NCBI GenBank assembly: GCA_050180705.1
Contig: JBFXDX010000013.1
Location: 62,001-126,000, forward strand
Length of the DNA: 64,000 nt
Direction: 5' to 3'
Origin: SB25 sp050180705
Lineage (GTDB): Bacteria; Bacteroidota; Bacteroidia; Bacteroidales; Tenuifilaceae
Shown here: in pieces, positions 50,269-59,133 of the stretch
Position numbering within the stretch: the stretch's first letter is position 1
Layout of the letters: every line of letters starts with the position of its first letter
The notes under the pieces: model-generated
The model's database searches: none
What the model was told of the DNA's origin: nothing
Seen by the model: only the letters and a program-made list of their open reading frames with translations
Translations under genes and position numbers: made by a program

Positions 50269-50988
50269 ATGAAAAGACAAACGTTAATTTTAATAGGTTG
50301 CTTGTTTTTTGTACAAGTAACATTTGCTCAAATTTATAATGAAGAAAGAGTTTTTGAATTTGCTTATTCTATAGAGAATAGCAAAGATTTACAAGAAGGA
50401 ATTGCTTATTTAGCTTGTACAAAAACTCAGAAAGAAGACTATTTAGAAGATCAATATTTAGTAATGTGGACAACTGAGTTAAAAGATTTTATTTATGGTT
50501 ATTTTAAAATAGGAGTTGGAGAGAATACCGAAGTTGGAGAGAATAAAGATTCGATTTATTTACACCCTATACGGCAAGGAGTTTTTGGTATCTTGGAGTA
50601 TAGTCCCTTTCCTATTGTCTATTTTCCTTTAAAAGAAAATAAATCATGGAAATGGGAAGTTTCTATTGGCGAGTACTGGGCTAATAAATTAGGATTATCA
50701 CCCCAAAACCGCAATTATAAGTACGAAGTTACTGGTGTTACAAGTATTTTTTTAAATGCACAATTTGGAAAAATTGATTGCTATGAAATACATGCAGCAT
50801 CAATAAGTGGAGAGTTGAAAAGTAGTTTTGTGGGGTTATTTAATTTAGACTATGGTTTTGTGAAAATGACCTATAACAATGTGAATGGAAGTGTTGCAAC
50901 GTTTTTACTTAAAAATATAAACTCTTGGAAATATTATAGAGAACAGGCTGATGAAGAACAGCGTAAGTTTCCAATTAAATATTTTTAA
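50269..50988 (+). CDS. Exported protein of unknown function
   Basis: 239 residues with a clear signal peptide (about 1-20, VTFAQ). No lipobox. The mature part is beta-rich with repeated Trp/Tyr motifs (KENKSWKWEVSIGEYWANKLG) and charged turns, giving the look of a single lipocalin-like or beta-sandwich domain. I recognise no family. Codon use is more AT-biased than in the surrounding conserved genes (mostly TTA, AAA, TTT, GAA), which may mean recent acquisition or low expression. It stands alone. Confidence 0.6.
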   Translation: MKRQTLILIGCLFFVQVTFAQIYNEERVFEFAYSIENSKDLQEGIAYLACTKTQKEDYLEDQYLVMWTTELKDFIYGYFKIGVGENTEVGENKDSIYLHPIRQGVFGILEYSPFPIVYFPLKENKSWKWEVSIGEYWANKLGLSPQNRNYKYEVTGVTSIFLNAQFGKIDCYEIHAASISGELKSSFVGLFNLDYGFVKMTYNNVNGSVATFLLKNINSWKYYREQADEEQRKFPIKYF

Positions 50989-51099
50989 TGTTTAAGATAA
51001 TTAATGAAAGTAATTTAGATTTTTAGTATCCTTTTGAAAAGAACCTAGGATTACGAATAACGAGTATATTCGTGTTTTAAAATTAGAGACTTTACTTTT

Positions 51100-51711
51100 A
51101 TGATGAATGAAAACCCTATGGTTATTTCGTATCTTGGATTAAGAAAGGCGGTAGGAATAATTGGATTTCTTTTCTCCACAGTGCTTGTGCTTGGAACTTT
51201 AATCATTGGAAAGGATGATGTTTTTCAGCGTTCAATTAGTATGTACTATCATACCCATATGCGCGATGCTTTTGTGGGCATTCTTTGTGCCGAGGCTTTG
51301 TTCTTCTTTTCGTACACAGGATACACCTGGATTGATAATCTAGCAGGTGATCTAGCGGCGATATTTGCGTTGGGAATTGCATTTTGTCCAACATCCAATA
51401 CTTTAATCGGCACAATTCACCTGATATCAGCGTTGCTATTTTTTTCAACTTTGATCTATTTTTCACTTTTCCTATTTACTAAAGGGAGTTCAAATCCAAC
51501 TAAAAGGAAGAAACATAGGAACATTGTGTATCGGATTTGTGGCTATGTAATGGTTGCCTGTATAGTTTCTATCGTATTTTATTTTGTTCTTCCTGCAGGC
51601 ATTAAGTTGAGGCTTGAGGCTTTACACTATGTTTTTTGGTTCGAAACAATTGCTCTTTGGGCTTTCGGTATTTCGTGGTTAGTTAAGGGGGAATTTCTGC
51701 TTAAGGATTAA
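51100..51711 (+). CDS. Six-helix membrane protein, DUF998-like
   Basis: 203 residues with about six membrane helices. The loop after the first helix has QRSISMYYHTHMRDAFVGILC (residues about 45-65), an SxYYH...RD pattern seen in small membrane proteins of the DUF998 type. A basic loop (NPTKRKKHRNIVY) lies between helices four and five. Function unknown. A hairpin terminator follows its stop. Confidence 0.6.
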   Translation: MMNENPMVISYLGLRKAVGIIGFLFSTVLVLGTLIIGKDDVFQRSISMYYHTHMRDAFVGILCAEALFFFSYTGYTWIDNLAGDLAAIFALGIAFCPTSNTLIGTIHLISALLFFSTLIYFSLFLFTKGSSNPTKRKKHRNIVYRICGYVMVACIVSIVFYFVLPAGIKLRLEALHYVFWFETIALWAFGISWLVKGEFLLKD

Positions 51712-51714
51712 TAA

Positions 51715-51750
51715 ATAACGGGAAAGTTTTTGTAAGTGCTTTCCCGTTAT
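51715..51750. terminator. Hairpin between convergent genes
   Basis: ATAACGGGAAAG pairs perfectly with CTTTCCCGTTAT around a 12-base loop. The T-run is weak on both strands, but the position between two converging genes supports a bidirectional terminator. Confidence 0.65.
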
Positions 51751-51761
51751 ACTTCTACTTA

Positions 51762-52238
51762 TTATTGAATTTGGGTGTTAATTATATCTGTCCATTTTTG
51801 TGCTAAGCTATGCTCATCGGACAGAAAGGAATTGTCGTTTAAATTGAAGAAATTAATTGTTTCTTTTGAACCATTCTTGAATCCTAAAATTAAATCTACT
51901 CTTTCAGTGATGTTGTCATGCTTATTTCCTTTTGTCTTACGGTAAGTTTCGGATACATTGCATTGCGATACATCTTGTAAATCTATGAGGTTGGTGTCTT
52001 CTAGATTATCCTTTTTAATCAATGTAAATAGTTTGTTGGAGTTAGTGTCAATTCCAATACAATTGTTGGAATTCCAAATGTCGCTATTGGTTATTTTTAC
52101 TTGATTTTTTGCTGCAACTGATGCAAAATGTTTTAAGAACAGTTTGCTTTTATTCTTTTGTACTCTGTGAATATATATTACGGGCAAAATAAAAATTGCT
52201 AGGAATAACGATCCTATTAAAAATAATGAAATACTCAT
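51762..52238 (-). CDS. Membrane-anchored protein of unknown function
   Basis: 158 residues: one N-terminal transmembrane helix (about 4-25), then a basic stretch (HRVQKNKSKLFLKHF). The soluble domain has DIWNSNNCIGIDTNSNKLF and later DLILGFKNGSKETINFFN, and looks like a small PH-like or beta-barrel fold. No family recognised with confidence. A small exported-protein gene lies about 90 bases downstream of its start, on the same strand and further up the chromosome. Confidence 0.55.
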   Translation of the reverse strand: MSISLFLIGSLFLAIFILPVIYIHRVQKNKSKLFLKHFASVAAKNQVKITNSDIWNSNNCIGIDTNSNKLFTLIKKDNLEDTNLIDLQDVSQCNVSETYRKTKGNKHDNITERVDLILGFKNGSKETINFFNLNDNSFLSDEHSLAQKWTDIINTQIQ

Positions 52239-52331
52239 AACTTCCAGTTATTAGAATTATTGATAATGTTTTTGAAATGTACGAGAACAGTAAAATAGTG
52301 CAATTTACTGTTGGGAATAATTGGAAGTTTC

Positions 52332-52703
52332 TTACCAGAAATAGTCGAATGGGTATATTAAGTCTCGAATGGTTAAGCTAATTCTCAGCTTAGACGAAAA
52401 TTCAATGCGCTGTATTGCAGTAAAAGATTGTAGATGTTCGATTCCAAAATATCTATCCGATTTAGGGTTCTGGAATTTTGGTATGTTAAATGAAAAAACA
52501 TTCTCGACAAGTTTCTCGGTACTATTCTCGGAGCGTTGAAAGAATGATAGGTTATGTTTACTCTCAAAAAAATATTCGGAGGATTGTTCGTCGGCTTTCG
52601 GTGTAGAAAAAAAAGAATTGTTGCAGTAACTACCAGCGTTTATACTTACGTAGGTGATAGCAATGGCAAGGAAAACAAGAATAAATTTTTCTGAACTTTT
52701 CAA
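52332..52703 (-). CDS. Small exported protein of unknown function
   Basis: 123 residues with a hydrophobic N-terminal segment (about 7-24) that could be a signal peptide or anchor. A Ser/Phe-rich region follows with no motif I recognise. It could be a real lineage-specific gene; the frame is clean and has a plausible export signal, but conservation is unknown. It is on the same strand as the gene at 51762. Confidence 0.45.
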   Translation of the reverse strand: MKSSEKFILVFLAIAITYVSINAGSYCNNSFFSTPKADEQSSEYFFESKHNLSFFQRSENSTEKLVENVFSFNIPKFQNPKSDRYFGIEHLQSFTAIQRIEFSSKLRISLTIRDLIYPFDYFW

Positions 52704-52930
52704 GGATAAGTTTCAACTTATTTACCCTGCAAATATAGTGTGAAATTAGATCTATTGATCTAGTTTCGCATTAGTTGGTAATTTATTTTTTAGTGTTATA
52801 GATTCTTCTTTTGGTTACAAGCATTTCATCGGGTTGATCTCACTCATTGTTGTCAATTTGTTGATTAATATTAGGAGTACATAATTGGCTCCACATGCTT
52901 ACCTCTCATTAATTAACAAAATGATTTTAG

Positions 52931-52938
52931 TACCTTTG
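52931..52938 (+). promoter_or_regulatory. Candidate -7 element of the ABC-F gene
   Basis: TACCTTTG, followed by C and A, matches the Bacteroidota -7 consensus, 26 bases before the ATG. A -33 box is not clear. Confidence 0.5.
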
Positions 52939-52964
52939 CACGAATTTTAGCAAATGTATTTGGA

Positions 52965-54929
52965 ATGATATCGATAAATCAGGTTACCGTTAGTTTTGGC
53001 GGATTCGATTTGTTCAAGGAGATTAGTTTTCAGGTAAGCGAGAGCGAGCGGGTTGGACTTGTAGGTAAAAATGGGGCAGGTAAAACAACGTTGCTTAAGC
53101 TTATCGCCGGTGAAATGCTGTCTACATCGGGTAATGTTTCTATGCCTAAGGATATTCGGCTGGGATATTTGCCTCAGCAAATGGCTTTGGCTTCGGGTAG
53201 AAGTGTTTTGCAGGAGACGTTGCTTGCCTTTTCGGAAACGATCGAAATAAAGAGTCAAATAGATAAGTTGAGTCACGAGATTGCAACTCGAACCGATTAT
53301 CATTCCGATGAGTATTTGCGATTGATCAATCATCTTACTGAGTTGAACGATCGCTTTGCCATGCTCGACGGTACCACCGCTGATGCTCAGGCTGAGCAAA
53401 CATTGCTTGGGCTTGGTTTTAGACGTACCGATTTTTTAAGACCTACAACGGAGTTTAGTGGTGGCTGGCGAATGAGAATTGAGTTGGCAAAAATTCTGCT
53501 TCGTAAACCGGAGATTTTACTTCTCGATGAGCCCACAAATCACCTCGATATAGAATCGATTCAGTGGTTGGAGGATTATCTCAAAACATATCAAGGCTCA
53601 CTGTTATTAATTTCGCACGATAGAGCCTTTCTCGATAATGTTACGCAACGTACGGTGGAATTGTCGCTTGGTAGTGCATACGATTACAAGGTACCGTACT
53701 CTAAATATGTAGCGCTTCGTAAGGAAAGACAGGAGCAACAACTCGCTGCATACAGGAATCAGCAAAAAGTAATAGAGGATACACAGGATTTCATTGAGCG
53801 TTTCCGCTACAAGGCCACAAAAGCTGTGCAGGTTCAGTCGCGCATAAAAATGCTCGATAGGATGGAGGTTATCGAGGTTGAGGAGGAGGATTTGTCAACG
53901 CTGAACATTCGATTCCCTGCGGCTCCTCGTTCTGGCGATATAGTTTGTGAGGCTAAGAATGTTGCAAAGAGTTTTGGAAGCCATCAAATTTTTAAGGATG
54001 TAAACTTTGCCATTGAACGAGGGCAGAAGGTTGCCTTTGTGGGAAAGAATGGCGAAGGAAAAACTACCATGAGCCGTATTGTTATTGGAGAGCTCGACTA
54101 CGATGGAGTTACTAAAATTGGGCATAATGTTTCGGTCGGATATTTTGCTCAGAATCAGGATGAATTGCTCGATAGCTCGATGACCGTTCTCGATACCATT
54201 GATAGAGTTGCCGTGGGCGATGTTCGTGCTAAAATGCGCGATATTCTTGGTGCATTCCTTTTCCGTGGCGAGGATGTGGATAAAAAAGTGAAGGTTCTCT
54301 CTGGCGGCGAGCGAAACCGTTTGGCGTTGGCCAAGTTAATGCTTCAGCCTTACAATCTATTGGTTCTCGATGAGCCCACCAACCACTTGGATATGCGTTC
54401 CAAGGATGTGCTGAAAAATGCTCTTTTGAATTTTGATGGAACTTTGATTGTTGTTTCACACGACCGTGAGTTCTTGGATGGCTTAGTTGACAAAATCTAT
54501 GAATTTTCCGATGGAACAGTTCGCGAGCATATTGGCGGTATTTACGATTTTCTTCGGAGAAGAAAGTTGGAGAGCTTGAAGGAATTAGAGCGAAAACAGC
54601 AGGAGGTTTCCAAAAGTTTGGAAACAAAAACCAGCTCCGATCAAAAAGTGCTTTGGGAAGAACGAAAGGAAATTGATAAACAGATTCGAAAGGTTGAAAG
54701 TAGAGTCTCCGAAGTTGAAAAGAAGATTTCGCAATATGAGAAGGAGATTGCCGATATGGATAATAAGTTGGCAAATCCCGAACAGAGTGGAGTTGACTTG
54801 AATGATAAATCGTTTTTTAATGGCTATGAGTCTGTAAAGAAACAGTTAGTAGATATGATGAGTGAGTGGGAGATGCTATCTGTTGAATTGGATGAACTTC
54901 AGGAGAAACGAAAAAATGCGAAAGGTTAA
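52965..54929 (+). CDS. ABC-F family ATPase
   Basis: 654 residues with two ABC domains and no membrane helix. The first has GLVGKNGAGKTTLLKL (about 35-50), FSGGWRMRIELAKILL and LLLDEPTNHLD. An arm/linker with RFRYKATKAVQVQSR follows. The second domain has FVGKNGEGKTTMSR (about 357-370), LSGGERNRLALAKLM and LVLDEPTNHLD. The last ~95 residues form a charged coiled coil (EERKEIDKQIRKVESRVSEVEKK). ABC-F proteins bind the ribosomal E site and relieve stalls or antibiotic block. The C-terminal coiled coil places it near the Uup/YdiF type. No resistance role is claimed. rlmB follows after 34 bases. Confidence 0.93.
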   Translation: MISINQVTVSFGGFDLFKEISFQVSESERVGLVGKNGAGKTTLLKLIAGEMLSTSGNVSMPKDIRLGYLPQQMALASGRSVLQETLLAFSETIEIKSQIDKLSHEIATRTDYHSDEYLRLINHLTELNDRFAMLDGTTADAQAEQTLLGLGFRRTDFLRPTTEFSGGWRMRIELAKILLRKPEILLLDEPTNHLDIESIQWLEDYLKTYQGSLLLISHDRAFLDNVTQRTVELSLGSAYDYKVPYSKYVALRKERQEQQLAAYRNQQKVIEDTQDFIERFRYKATKAVQVQSRIKMLDRMEVIEVEEEDLSTLNIRFPAAPRSGDIVCEAKNVAKSFGSHQIFKDVNFAIERGQKVAFVGKNGEGKTTMSRIVIGELDYDGVTKIGHNVSVGYFAQNQDELLDSSMTVLDTIDRVAVGDVRAKMRDILGAFLFRGEDVDKKVKVLSGGERNRLALAKLMLQPYNLLVLDEPTNHLDMRSKDVLKNALLNFDGTLIVVSHDREFLDGLVDKIYEFSDGTVREHIGGIYDFLRRRKLESLKELERKQQEVSKSLETKTSSDQKVLWEERKEIDKQIRKVESRVSEVEKKISQYEKEIADMDNKLANPEQSGVDLNDKSFFNGYESVKKQLVDMMSEWEMLSVELDELQEKRKNAKG

Positions 54930-54963
54930 ATTAGTAGTAACGATCGACAAACAATAAAAAGGT

Positions 54964-55701
54964 ATGAATTCAGAAGATTTAATATATGGACTGCACTCTG
55001 TTCTAGAGGCGGTAAATTCTAATGTAAAAATTAGTAAGGTGATTGTTCGCCAAGGTTTAACCGGAAACTTGGCTTCTGAACTTATGGGAACCCTTAAGTT
55101 TAAAAATATTCCATTTCAGCATGTTCCGGCAGAGGTTTTCAATAAATACAAGAATAAAAATCACCAAGGAGTGGTTGCTTTTACTTCGCCAATTGAGCTA
55201 CAGAATTTAGAAGAGTTGCTCCCTCAGCTGCTGAATGAGGGGAAAACACCATTCATTCTTATGCTCGACAGAGTTACCGATGTGCGTAATTTTGGTGCAA
55301 TTGTTAGAACTGCCGAGTGTGCAGGTGTCGATATCGTTGTAGTTCCGGCCAAAGGGGCTGCAAATATTGGAAGTGATGCTGTTAAAACTTCCGCTGGAGC
55401 CTTGCATCATATTCCTGTTTGTAGGGTTGGTAGCTTAAAAATGACAGCGAATTACCTAAAGCAAAATGGAGTAAAGGTTATTTCGGCCACCGAAAAAGCA
55501 GAAAAAACAATTTTTGAGTCGAGTTTGAATGGCCCAGTTGCATTGGTTATGGGAGCTGAGGATACTGGAATTAGTCCCGATGTAATAAAACTCTCCGACG
55601 AAGTTGTTAAAATTCCTATTAATGGTAAAATAGGATCGTTGAATGTTTCGGTGGCAACAGGAATTGTACTTTACGAGATTGTGCGGCAGCGAGGATTATA
55701 G
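54964..55701 (+). CDS. rlmB: 23S rRNA (guanosine-2'-O)-methyltransferase RlmB
   Basis: SpoU/TrmH-family methyltransferase of 245 residues. An N-terminal L30e-like substrate-binding domain (about 1-75; LIYGLHSVLEAV) precedes the knotted SPOUT domain. Motif 1 is VRNFGAIVRTAECAG, motif 2 is ALVMGAEDTGIS (about 196-207) and motif 3 is IPINGKIGSLNVSVATGIVLYE (about 219-240). RlmB modifies G2251 in the ribosomal P loop. Its end overlaps the convergent patatin gene by six bases. Confidence 0.92.
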   Translation: MNSEDLIYGLHSVLEAVNSNVKISKVIVRQGLTGNLASELMGTLKFKNIPFQHVPAEVFNKYKNKNHQGVVAFTSPIELQNLEELLPQLLNEGKTPFILMLDRVTDVRNFGAIVRTAECAGVDIVVVPAKGAANIGSDAVKTSAGALHHIPVCRVGSLKMTANYLKQNGVKVISATEKAEKTIFESSLNGPVALVMGAEDTGISPDVIKLSDEVVKIPINGKIGSLNVSVATGIVLYEIVRQRGL

Positions 55702-56619
55702 TCCTTTGCTGTCTAGCATTTTTGAGCACATTTCTTTTCCGTAAGCAATAAGTTCTTCCGCTTTGTAGAACTCAAAAACTGTTGATGCATCCTTCGATAT
55801 AGGTATTAAAACATCGGGCGGTGTTATTTCTGTTGCGTAGTCTGTTAGTCTCGATTGCATTAGCATTACCGATCGCATTAGCAAATCGAAATAGCCAATT
55901 TTTAGGGAGTTTGCTTGCTTGCTTTTTTTTGATTCAGATTTACTGCTCAGTCCAAATAGTTCATCCCATTTCTGCATAAGAGTTGCAACGCTCTCATTAT
56001 GATTTTCCTTCGATTTAACCTTTTTAGGTAGATTCGGCTTTTCGTAGGGTATGAGCGCATTTAAGTCGACAGCAATAAGTAAATCCGAGGAATTTCTTTT
56101 TATGTGATTTAAGGGAAGTGGATTTAGCACACCTCCATCGACCAATAGTTCATCATTATAGCTAACGGGTGTAAAAACGCTGGGAATTGAAATCGATGAA
56201 CGAATGGCTGTTTGTAAACTACCTGTTTCGAAGATGTGCTCTTTGTTGTTAATTATATCAACAGCAACCGCAACGTAAGGAATTGGAAGATTTTCAATCT
56301 CAATATCTGGTATGAGATTGAGATTTCGCATTTTGTCGAAAACCTTTTCCCCTTTAACGAATCCTTTTGTCGTTAGCGTGAAATCTATCAACGAAATAAC
56401 ATCTTTCTTATTTAGGGTAACAGCCCAATTTTTGAACTCAGCTATTTTCCCTGTAGCGAATAAGCCGCCAACTAGCGCACCCATGGAGGAACCTGCAACC
56501 GAAGTTATAGTATAACCTCGGCTTTGCAATTCCTCAATAACTCCTATATGGGCAAGTCCGCGAGCACCTCCGCCAGAGAGAACTAATGCTACGTTTTTGG
56601 ATTTATTGGACGATTCCAT
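55696..56619 (-). CDS. Patatin-like phospholipase
   Basis: 307-residue lipid acyl hydrolase of the RssA/YchK type. The oxyanion loop is GGGARGLAHIGV (about 16-27), the nucleophile is in GSSMG (about 43-47, GxSxG), and the catalytic Asp is in VDGGVLNPLP (about 160-169, DGG). No signal peptide or membrane anchor, so cytosolic. Substrate unknown. It is convergent with rlmB, sharing six bases, and 69 bases downstream of the deaminase gene on the same strand. Confidence 0.9.
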   Translation of the reverse strand: MESSNKSKNVALVLSGGGARGLAHIGVIEELQSRGYTITSVAGSSMGALVGGLFATGKIAEFKNWAVTLNKKDVISLIDFTLTTKGFVKGEKVFDKMRNLNLIPDIEIENLPIPYVAVAVDIINNKEHIFETGSLQTAIRSSISIPSVFTPVSYNDELLVDGGVLNPLPLNHIKRNSSDLLIAVDLNALIPYEKPNLPKKVKSKENHNESVATLMQKWDELFGLSSKSESKKSKQANSLKIGYFDLLMRSVMLMQSRLTDYATEITPPDVLIPISKDASTVFEFYKAEELIAYGKEMCSKMLDSKGL

Positions 56620-56688
56620 TGATAATTCAAATAGATAATCTTATTGATTATTCCTCGACAATGATTTTTCGAGTTTGTTTTACTACTA

Positions 56689-57162
56689 CTAATAGTTAAC
56701 TCGACTGTCCTTGTTATCCCATTCTCTGAAAGGTATCACCCCTTTTTCGGGACTTACCTGAATAAATGGGATTCTACGATGGTCGAAGCTGAGGTTTACC
56801 TCATCGTAAATAAAACTATCGTCGAAGCCGTGGTACGATGCCATATGCCGATTTGCCGAATAGAAAACTTTGTCGACTCTTGCCCAGTAAATAGCTCCAA
56901 AGCACATTGGGCATGGCTCGCAAGATGTATATAGAACACAGCCATCTAATTGAAAACTATTTAGGTTTTTGCAGGCATCTCGAATTGCCATAACCTCTGC
57001 ATGAGCAGTAGGATCGTTGGTTGATGTAACGTGATTGTTTCCCCGTCCCACAATTTTTCCATCTTTAACTACGATTGCGCCAAAAGGGCCTCCCTCGCTT
57101 GCCAATACACCTTTAATCGCTAGGCTAATGGCTTCATCCATAAAAACTTCGTTGTTGTCCAT
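56689..57162 (-). CDS. Nucleoside/guanine deaminase
   Basis: 157-residue zinc hydrolase of the cytidine-deaminase superfamily. Zinc ligands and the catalytic Glu are in HAEVMAIRDAC (about 53-63, HxE) and SCEPCPMCFGAIYWA (about 80-94, PCxxC). The C-terminal YSANRHMASYHGFDDSFIYDEV resembles bacterial guanine deaminase (GuaD), in which a C-terminal segment closes over the substrate. Guanine to xanthine is the likely reaction; a related tRNA adenosine deaminase is less likely because of this tail. Confidence 0.88.
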   Translation of the reverse strand: MDNNEVFMDEAISLAIKGVLASEGGPFGAIVVKDGKIVGRGNNHVTSTNDPTAHAEVMAIRDACKNLNSFQLDGCVLYTSCEPCPMCFGAIYWARVDKVFYSANRHMASYHGFDDSFIYDEVNLSFDHRRIPFIQVSPEKGVIPFREWDNKDSRVNY

Positions 57163-57297
57163 AATGATTATTTCAATTCTCCTAATTTAATAAGAAACGG
57201 CTAAAGTTAACTCACATAGACAAAAATACATTGCCATTGCGAATATCGAAAACTTGAGGCGAAACTTAGAAAGAATGCAATGATTATTTCTTGCGAG

Positions 57298-57330
57298 TAA
57301 AAAAAAATTCCAGTGTTAACACTGGAATTT
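57298..57330 (-). terminator. Terminator of the MscS-like gene
   Basis: AAATTCCAGTG pairs perfectly with CACTGGAATTT around TTAA. On the reverse strand it runs into a string of Ts. It lies 25 bases beyond the stop codon. Confidence 0.9.
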
Positions 57331-57354
57331 ATCATTTCATTTATCAATGTCTAT

Positions 57355-58644
57355 TTAGTTCCCTTTTACAATGGACTTAATGTCATCGCTAGTCATTCGT
57401 TGAAAAACTTTTAGTTCGAACATAGGAATTACAGCCATAAAGTGTTCCAGCATATTCGATTGAATTTTTTCGTAGAAAGCCCAACGCTTTTCGTTTACAA
57501 AAAAGTAAATTTCAAGAGGAATTCCGTATTCTATGGGCTGTTTTATTCTTATTATCATATCGAGCGATGGATTAACCTCTGGTTGCGATAACAGATAGTT
57601 CTCAATATATTCGCGGAATAAGGTTAAATTGGTTGGCATACCTCCGTTAAGAAGTGCAGCATCGGTTTTGTAATCGGAATTTTTTTCAAGGTAAGCCTTC
57701 ACCTTCTCGTCAATGAATGGAAAATCTTTCATTTTTTGAAGCAGTTCGGGAGTACAGAATTTAACGGTTTTATAATCGATAAATAAGGACTTCACGATTC
57801 TTCGACCGCCCGATTCCTTCATCCCTCTCCAGTTTTTATAACTCTCGTTTACCAATGCAAAAGGAGGAACTGTTGTTATTGTGTTATCGAAATTTTGAAC
57901 CTTAACGGTTGTTAGGTTTATGTCAGTTACAGTTCCATCTAAATTACGCGATGGCATTTCAATCCAATCCCCAATTTTAAGCATATCGTTTGCCGATAGT
58001 TGAATAGATGCAACCAGACCAGTAATTGAATCCTTGAAAACTAACATTAGAATTGCGGTAGATGCGCCTAAACCCACAAGAATTGAACTTGGATTCTTGT
58101 GTATAATTATACCAATAACTACAACGCCAGCAAAGAAATAGATGATGATTTTTACAACCTGTAAGTAGCCCTTGATTGGTCGACTTTTGGCAAAAGGTAA
58201 TTCTTGGTATATCTCGTTAACTGTATCAAGAAATGCATTTACAACTAAAAGCGATACAAAAACCATATACACTTTAGTTAATGCTTGCAGGAATACGGTT
58301 ACTTTAGGTGAGTAGTCGTAAAGTGCAACTCCAATTGTAAGGTAAATCACAATGGCTGGCGCAAAGTGTGCTAAACGATGAAAGAATTTTTTTTGAACTA
58401 ATATATCGTCCCACTCAGTTTTAGTGCGCTTTGCAACTCTCGACATTGAAGTTAGAAAAACACGTTTGGCAATCCAATCGGCAATAAATGCGAGAATGAT
58501 TATAACGCCAATCGAAATGGCAACTTTAAAAAATTGAGCAAATGTTTCGTTCACACCTCTACTCAAAAGCCACGATTCAAGGTTTTCGAGTACCTTGTAT
58601 TTTTCAGCAATTTGCTCCTGTATTTGTTCTACGGGTAGTTGCAT
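57355..58644 (-). CDS. Mechanosensitive ion channel, MscS family (YbdG-like)
   Basis: 429-residue membrane protein with about five transmembrane segments. The pore-lining helix contains the Gly/Ala-rich VGLGASTAILMLVFKDSITGLVAS (about 188-211), and IGDWIEMPSRNLDGTVTDINLTTVKVQNFDNTI (about 223-255) begins the cytosolic beta domain. The long C-terminal domain and loop KNWRGMKESGGRRI place it with YbdG/MscM-type channels rather than short MscS. It releases solutes at low osmolarity. Confidence 0.93.
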   Translation of the reverse strand: MQLPVEQIQEQIAEKYKVLENLESWLLSRGVNETFAQFFKVAISIGVIIILAFIADWIAKRVFLTSMSRVAKRTKTEWDDILVQKKFFHRLAHFAPAIVIYLTIGVALYDYSPKVTVFLQALTKVYMVFVSLLVVNAFLDTVNEIYQELPFAKSRPIKGYLQVVKIIIYFFAGVVVIGIIIHKNPSSILVGLGASTAILMLVFKDSITGLVASIQLSANDMLKIGDWIEMPSRNLDGTVTDINLTTVKVQNFDNTITTVPPFALVNESYKNWRGMKESGGRRIVKSLFIDYKTVKFCTPELLQKMKDFPFIDEKVKAYLEKNSDYKTDAALLNGGMPTNLTLFREYIENYLLSQPEVNPSLDMIIRIKQPIEYGIPLEIYFFVNEKRWAFYEKIQSNMLEHFMAVIPMFELKVFQRMTSDDIKSIVKGN

Positions 58645-58672
58645 GATGGATATATTTAAGATTTATTATCTA

Positions 58673-58680
58673 CAAATTTA
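58673..58680 (-). promoter_or_regulatory. Candidate -7 element of the MscS-like gene
   Basis: Reverse strand reads TAAATTTG, a full match to TAnnTTTG, 28 bases upstream of the ATG and just past the end of the DUF3127 gene. This suggests the channel has its own promoter. Confidence 0.4.
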
Positions 58681-58690
58681 ATAAGACTAC

Positions 58691-59059
58691 TTAAAATGGA
58701 AGATCATTGTCGGGATTAAAATCGTTTGTTGGTGGCATTGGGTAGTCATCGGAGAATGGTGGAAGGTCTGGAACTCCATTGTTATTATTCATTCGTTCTA
58801 CACGCCATGCTCTGATGTCGGTATACCATCTTCCGTTAAATTCGCGCGATTCAATATTGATTGATACCTTAACTGATTCTCCAATTGAAACAGCATCGAG
58901 TTCTTTTACTTTATCGCCCCATGCCGATATGCAAACCTTTTTGGGATACTGTTCCTGTGTTTCAAAGATAAATTCTTGCTTTACCCATGCACCGTTTTTG
59001 CCTTGTCCAGTCTGTTGTCCCAGTTTCGATACTAATTTGCCTGATATTTCTAAACTCAT
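58691..59059 (-). CDS. DUF3127 protein (OB-fold, SSB-like)
   Basis: 122 residues: a compact beta-rich domain (about 1-90) with LEISGKLVSKLGQQTGQGKNG and KVCISAWGDKVKEL, followed by a Pro/Asp-rich disordered tail ending DNDLPF. The ending resembles the acidic DDDIPF tip of single-stranded DNA-binding proteins. DUF3127 is a common Bacteroidota family of unknown function; the OB-fold and tail suggest nucleic-acid binding, but this is inference. Confidence 0.82.
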   Translation of the reverse strand: MSLEISGKLVSKLGQQTGQGKNGAWVKQEFIFETQEQYPKKVCISAWGDKVKELDAVSIGESVKVSINIESREFNGRWYTDIRAWRVERMNNNNGVPDLPPFSDDYPMPPTNDFNPDNDLPF

Positions 59060-59079
59060 TTTGATTGTTTTTTATTATG

Positions 59080-59112
59080 AAAAAACAGCCGGATGCAATC
59101 ACACCCGGCTGG
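59080..59112 (-). terminator. Terminator of the FKBP gene
   Basis: On the reverse strand AGCCGGGTG pairs with CATCCGGCT (one G-U pair) around TGATTG, followed by TTTTTT. It separates the FKBP gene from DUF3127. Confidence 0.92.
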
Positions 59113-59133
59113 TAAGCTGCGAGTTAAAATGTT

